Part shown: piece after piece, positions 11,901-14,881 of the stretch
How positions within the stretch are numbered: the first letter of the stretch is position 1
How the letters are laid out: each line of letters opens with the position of its first letter
NCBI GenBank assembly: GCA_943704525.1
Contig: CALSCQ010003169.1
Span: 1 to 14,881, forward strand
Source of the DNA: Pigoraptor vietnamica
Lineage: Eukaryota > Opisthokonta > Filasterea
DNA length: 14,881 nt
Direction: 5' to 3'
Notes under the pieces: generated by a model
What the model was told of the DNA's origin: nothing
Seen by the model: the letters and a program-made list of their open reading frames with translations, nothing else
Databases searched by the model: none
Position numbers and translations under genes: made by a program

Positions 11901-13089
11901 GACGCTCACGGACTTTGCGCACGTGTCCGACATTGTCGGCACGCTCGGCTCGTCCGCCGTCATCACTTGCGGCCGCGGCGGCGCCGGGTCGCTGATGCGC
12001 TTCGTTGGCAAGAACACGTCGTACGCGATGGTTCCTGCGACGGACGCCTTCTCGGACCTCAGCAACGGCCTCACGGTGAGCGTTTGGGTGACCCAGCTGC
12101 CGAACAACGACGGCTACATCCTCGCCAAGGGCTCGGTGACGGGCACGACGCGCTACTTTGCGCTGTGGTCGGAGGGCAGCCGCGACCGCTTCCACCTCTT
12201 CTTCCTCCCGCGCACGCTTCTCTCGACGTACCGCCAGTCGACGATCACTCTCAAGGCGCCCCTCGACGACGGCACGGCGCACCACGTGGTGGTCGTTGTC
12301 ACGTCGACGACGACGCCGCGTGCGTTCCTGTACATCGACGGCGTGCAGGTGGGCGAGTTCCCCAACATGGCCGCGATGACCGAGACGAGCAAGGTGCCGC
12401 TGTGGATCGGCGCGCGCCCCCCGAACGCGTTCAACTTCAACGGCACGCTCGACGACCTCCGCATCTACTCGCGCGACATCTCCGGGGCCGACATCTCGCG
12501 CCTGTACGCCCTTCCCGCCGTGTCGAACTCGCCCGTGCCCTTCACTCTCGTCGCGGCGAACACGACGTTCAACCAGACCACGCAGAAGCCCGACCTCACG
12601 TTCACATCCACGTCCGACGGCTTCGTCACGCCCATCAAGACGTTCACGCTGTCCGCGTGGGTCAAGCAGGTGCCCAACGACGACGGGTACATCGTCGCCA
12701 AGACAGACGCGACGGGCAACGTGCGCCCGTTCGCCGTCTACGCGTCCGGCACTGCTGGCCAGCTCAGCGTCTACTACCGCCCCGCGAACGCGACGACGTA
12801 CAAGGTCGTCAGCGTCAAGGCGAACATCGATGACAACCGCCTTCACCATATCGCCGTCGTGGTCGACCGCCACGCTGCGACGTTCTACGTGGACGGTGTG
12901 CAGAAGGCCACCCCGCAGGCGCTCGCCGGCCCCTTCATCGATGACCCGACGTACACGCTCTACGTCGGCCGCCGCCCTGGCGCCGCGAACCAGTTCTTCC
13001 AGGGCTCGATGTCCAAGGTGCGCCTGTACTTCGACCAGGCCCTCTGCGCGTCAACCGTCAGCGCGCTCTACGCCGAGGGTGCCAACTAA
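5942..13089 (+). CDS. Secreted laminin-like protein: Ig-like, LN/discoidin-like, ~13 LE modules, coiled coil, two LamG-like domains (2354 residues)
   Basis: Exons are 5942-10828 and 10912-13089 (TAA). The 83-bp intron has donor GTGAGT, acceptor CATGCAG and phase 0. The N-terminus is a signal peptide. The better one starts at Met15 (5984, A at -3): MRPALALVVAACVLGTASA. A CAG acceptor ending at 5967 suggests a 5' UTR intron, so 5984 may be the true start. Residues 35-147 look Ig/PKD-like (SGGTAPYTSVWQV, YQYRVKITD). Residues 148-442 are unassigned. Residues 443-616 are a galactose-binding-like LN or F5/8C domain (RRLEVDLGGEFFLTTVEVV) whose end, EFKVTGMCICNGHSKFC, resembles the laminin LN-to-LE junction. 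Residues 617-1607 hold about 13 laminin-type EGF modules with CxCNGH, G-x-x-C-x-x-C and GFYR/GYY signatures. Residues 1630-1990 are Thr/Ser/Asn/Leu-rich with heptad-like spacing. Residues 1990-2163 and 2164-2354 are two LamG/concanavalin-like domains (LTVSVWV, HHVVVVV, FLYIDGVQVGEF; FTLSAWV, HHIAVVVD, FYVDGVQ). No C-terminal membrane segment or anchor is seen, so it is probably a matrix or coat protein. It could also be a LE-rich adhesion protein not descended from true laminin. Confidence 0.93.
8348..9154 (+). repeat. Duplicated two-LE-module unit inside the laminin-like gene
   Basis: The unit from 8348 to 8722 is repeated at 8723-9154. The clearest match is CEKCKKGYWNAQGDGTNGAT against CEKCKHGFWNAQGNGEGGAT, followed by CNGHKASFNNEC...GGDCMKD against CNGHKATSNNEC...GGDCMKD. 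The matched segments are 387 bp (129 codons) apart. A third, weaker start follows at 9155. This is an in-frame tandem duplication of a pair of EGF-like modules. Confidence 0.85.
10829..10911 (+). other. Single phase-0 intron of the laminin-like gene
   Basis: GAT|GTGAGT at the donor and CCCATGCAG|GTG at the acceptor, 83 bp. Splicing joins LAAD to VIAVND and links the Cys-rich LE region to the coiled-coil region. Without splicing, the first frame stops within the intron region (10913-10915). Confidence 0.92.
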
Positions 13090-13430
13090 GCCCTCCGTCA
13101 TCATCGCGTGCGTCTGACCACAACGCACGGCGCGGCTGAGGCGCTTGCATGCGACCTCGACGCCGCCACTTCCTATCGCTGTCCTTTCGTGTGTTGCGTT
13201 TTTTTGTATCTTTGAAGCCCCGCGTTGCGTGCGTGTCGCGACCGTACGCTGCCGCTTGCAGCGAGCACGCCGGCCCTGAGCTTGTGCGCCACTGAGTGGG
13301 CTCATGAAATGCGTTTAGCGGCAAAAGACTTCTCTCGCACACTTGCGTTGGAGTTGTTAATACGGCGAGGTTGAGAACTCGGACGCCCCAATAGCGGCAG
13401 CGGCCGACGGAAAAGTCTTGCGGGACCGCG
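13090..13430. other. Intergenic region after the laminin-like gene
   Basis: No gene is supported here. A T-rich run (TTTTTTTGTAT, about 13199-13209) roughly 110 bp after the stop may help 3'-end formation. No AATAAA is seen. Confidence 0.4.
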
Positions 13431-13451
13431 GTGATCTGATGGCGACCTTGC

Positions 13452-13459
13452 TGACGTCA
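13452..13459. promoter_or_regulatory. CRE-like palindrome TGACGTCA
   Basis: A perfect 8-bp TGACGTCA, the consensus bound by CREB/ATF-type bZIP factors, lies about 165 bp upstream of the TATATAA box and about 310 bp upstream of the small ORF at 13768. A single 8-mer can occur by chance, so its role rests on the surrounding cluster. Confidence 0.4.
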
Positions 13460-13531
13460 TGTCGCTGTGTTACGTGCTGTCTTTCTGAGTATCCACAGGG
13501 GCTGTTAACGATGCCCCTTCTTATCCCGCCC

Positions 13532-13607
13532 GTGTTATCCCGCCACGAGCAGACCATGACAGGGCGCAGCAGTGTTATCCCGCCACGAGCAGACCATGAC
13601 AGGGCGC
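13532..13607 (+). repeat. Two 36-bp direct repeats (40-bp period) in a putative promoter
   Basis: Positions 13532-13567 and 13572-13607 are identical over 36 bp, each starting GTGTTATCCCGCCACGAGCA. The element TTATCCCGCC also occurs once more just upstream at 13521-13530, so there are three copies at 13521, 13535 and 13575. The second copy ends 15 bp before the TATATAA box. TCCCGCC resembles part of an E2F site, and the reverse complement GGCGGGATAA contains a GATAA core; which factor would bind is unknown. Confidence 0.8.
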
Positions 13608-13622
13608 TGCTGCGTCGGCGTC

Positions 13623-13630
13623 TATATAAG
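13623..13630 (+). promoter_or_regulatory. TATA box, TATATAAG
   Basis: A clean TATATAAG stands in otherwise GC-rich DNA, immediately downstream of the repeated elements and about 138 bp upstream of the ATG at 13768. Spacing would place a transcript start near 13650-13655. Confidence 0.6.
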
Positions 13631-13646
13631 CCCGCTGTGCTCGAAC

Positions 13647-13703
13647 ATGCGGAACTGGCAGAGAAAGTCACAGCAGGGGACTGAACACTCCTGGCAACTG
13701 TAA
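13647..13703 (+). other. Possible 18-codon upstream ORF
   Basis: ATG at 13647 to TAA at 13701-13703 encodes 18 residues (MRNWQRKSQQ...). It sits at or just before the predicted transcript start, so it may not be in the mRNA. If transcribed, it would act as an uORF for the downstream ORF. Confidence 0.2.
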
Positions 13704-13767
13704 GGCTGCCCGTCAGGTCTGCACCGCTGACGGTAATCATTCGCAATCTGCGCGATTGAGACACACA

Positions 13768-14043
13768 ATGCCTGCAACAGCGGCGGAGTTTCGGGCGGAG
13801 GCACAGCGGCTTCGAAGCGAGGCGTGCACTCTGAAGCCAACGATGGCAGAGTCCGCTGTAGTGGCCTTTCTCGCGAGAATGATCGGCAACAGCCCGCTCA
13901 TCCACGTTGTCAAGTTTCTCTGCGTGAACGGCGAGAAGGCGCGCGTGGCGCAGTGGTGCGACGAGGTCGCTTCGTCCATGGAGTATGGCAACTCGCTGGA
14001 AGCGGCCGTTCGCATGGCATCAGGCTCCCTGTGCGACTATTAG
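13768..14043 (+). CDS. Small orphan protein, 91 residues, unknown function
   Basis: I do not recognise this protein. The frame runs from ATG 13768 (A at -3) to TAG 14043 with no intron needed. The start MPATAAEFRAEAQRLRSEAC suggests an amphipathic helix, followed by FLARMIGNSPLIHVVKFLCV and a WCDEVASSMEYGNSLEAA helix. It looks like a small soluble helical protein. There is no signal peptide, and the one hydrophobic stretch is short. Support comes from the TATA box and repeated elements 140-250 bp upstream, the good ATG context and GC-ending codons in the second half. Codon use in the first half is less biased than in the neighbouring genes. It may instead be one exon of a longer gene or a chance ORF. 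Confidence 0.42.
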   Translation: MPATAAEFRAEAQRLRSEACTLKPTMAESAVVAFLARMIGNSPLIHVVKFLCVNGEKARVAQWCDEVASSMEYGNSLEAAVRMASGSLCDY

Positions 14044-14635
14044 ACTAAGGAAGTGCCTGTGCTGAGACAGGGACTGGCGGTGCGCCCGGTGCGAAATCCG
14101 TTCAGGCACGGGCGGGTTGCAAGGCCGAGTGGGTTGCAAGGCCGAGTGGGCGAGGTCAGTGCGTCCGTTACGTTGCGCGCCGTTTGTTTGGAACACGGCC
14201 GACCAGAGTCAGCCGAAGTACATGCCCCAGGCTGCATTTTAAGCTAATCGTCAGAGACGGGTGCCGCGCAGCTTAGCTTCAGCCGTGCCACTGGCGGCCG
14301 CCGGCGGTCCCACAGCGCGGGCTGTTATCGCGAGCACCCAACGCAGATTGCCTCCTCTCCTCATGACGCGAGTAAAGGAATGTGCCGAGCACAGACGCTG
14401 GTCCGAGTCTATCCATTACAAGCGCCGACACATGCACAAGCAAAGGTCCCAAAAGAGTGGCCAGTGGGCCCCACTGATGCTACCTTCAGCTGTGTCTGGA
14501 CATTCACCTCGCACGCAACGTTGACAGTCGGCCGAGAATTCTCACAACGGCCATCTCGCGTATAGCAGCGGGCTTGCCATAGTGCCGCCACAGAGAGCAG
14601 CGGGCGAGGCAGCGTGTCTTGCGTGCGTGGTGAGA
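14044..14635. other. Intergenic region without recognisable genes
   Basis: No domain or convincing splice-linked exon was found on either strand. It holds a short tandem repeat at 14114-14150 and presumably the promoter of the exon starting at 14636. No TATA box is evident. Confidence 0.4.
14114..14150 (+). repeat. 17-bp tandem repeat, 2.2 copies
   Basis: The unit GGGTTGCAAGGCCGAGT occurs at 14114-14130 and 14131-14147, with GGG beginning a third copy. Confidence 0.9.
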
Positions 14636-14753
14636 ATGCATCCGGCGGTTGCTGCGCTGCTCGCACTGCTGGCGCTGCCGCTTGCGCTTGTGCTGTGGGC
14701 CGCAGAGTCCATCCGAACGGCCGTGCTTGGCGCAGTGGCGCCACGCGCATCAG
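14636..14753 (+). CDS. Probable first coding exon of a secreted or membrane protein (continues past window)
   Basis: ATG 14636 (G at -3, A at -1) opens a 39-codon frame: MHPAVAALLALLALPLALV and on to ...AVAPRAS. The hydrophobic core of about 16 Ala/Leu/Val residues directly after a short N-terminus looks like a signal peptide or signal anchor. CAG|GTGGGT at 14753/14754 fits the donor type used by the other genes here and would end the exon in phase 1. The reading frame stops at 14777-14779 if unspliced. The mature protein lies outside the window, so its family cannot be named. It may also be a chance ORF. Confidence 0.5.
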
Positions 14754-14778
14754 GTGGGTTCTTTCTCTGGAAAATATA

Positions 14779-14793
14779 GTGTGTGTGTGTGTG

Positions 14794-14881
<88 letters not shown>
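14779..14881. repeat. (GT)n microsatellite at window end
   Basis: At least 103 bp of alternating GT, interrupted by a C at 14800 and at 14878, running off the window. It begins 25 bp after the putative splice donor at 14754, so it would be intronic. Confidence 0.97.

Noticed and set aside
10884-12107. 407-codon minus-strand frame opposite the coiled-coil region
   Set aside because: The Ser/Val/Arg-rich product has no domain and mirrors the repetitive Thr/Ser-rich sense sequence. Low stop density is expected from composition.
14409-14750. Minus-strand 113-codon frame near the window end
   Set aside because: It is largely antisense to the signal-peptide exon, has no recognisable domain and has a composition expected of a shadow frame.

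Overview
The window is nuclear DNA from a GC-rich eukaryote. Genes are split by short introns (about 73-294 bp) whose donors mostly read GTGNGT and whose acceptors are pyrimidine-rich ending in CAG. Coding exons strongly prefer C- or G-ending codons, and introns and intergenic DNA carry CA/GT microsatellites. The compact layout, short introns and animal-like extracellular domains in a small genome point to a free-living protist, for example a relative of the opisthokonts or an apusomonad-like flagellate. That placement is inference; the sequence names no species.

Layout: (1) Positions 98-1938, + strand: the 3' seven exons of SRP54, the GTPase subunit of the signal recognition particle; its 5' part lies outside the window. 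(2) Positions 2203-about 4646, - strand, convergent with SRP54: a gene of about eight exons encoding a Ser-rich protein with an ankyrin block very like the animal SOWAH (sosondowah) family. I assembled it from splice sites and matching intron phases. (3) Positions 4647-5941: about 1.3 kb between divergent genes, with a (CA)n run and a CT-rich tract. (4) Positions 5942-13089, + strand: a secreted 2354-residue laminin-like protein with one 83-bp intron. Its order is signal peptide, Ig/PKD-like domain, unassigned region, LN/discoidin-like domain, about 13 laminin-type EGF (LE) modules, a long coiled-coil-like stretch and two LamG-like domains. (5) Positions 13090-14881: a promoter-like cluster (TGACGTCA, repeated TTATCCCGCC elements, TATATAA) before a small orphan ORF, then what looks like the first exon of a secreted or membrane protein running into a (GT)n intron at the window edge.

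The genes do not form a pathway. SRP54 is general secretion machinery, the ankyrin protein looks cytoplasmic and possibly phosphorylated, and the laminin-like protein is an extracellular matrix or surface-coat protein. The main item of interest is the laminin-like protein, which has the LN-LE-coiled coil-LamG order regarded as typical of animal laminin alpha chains.
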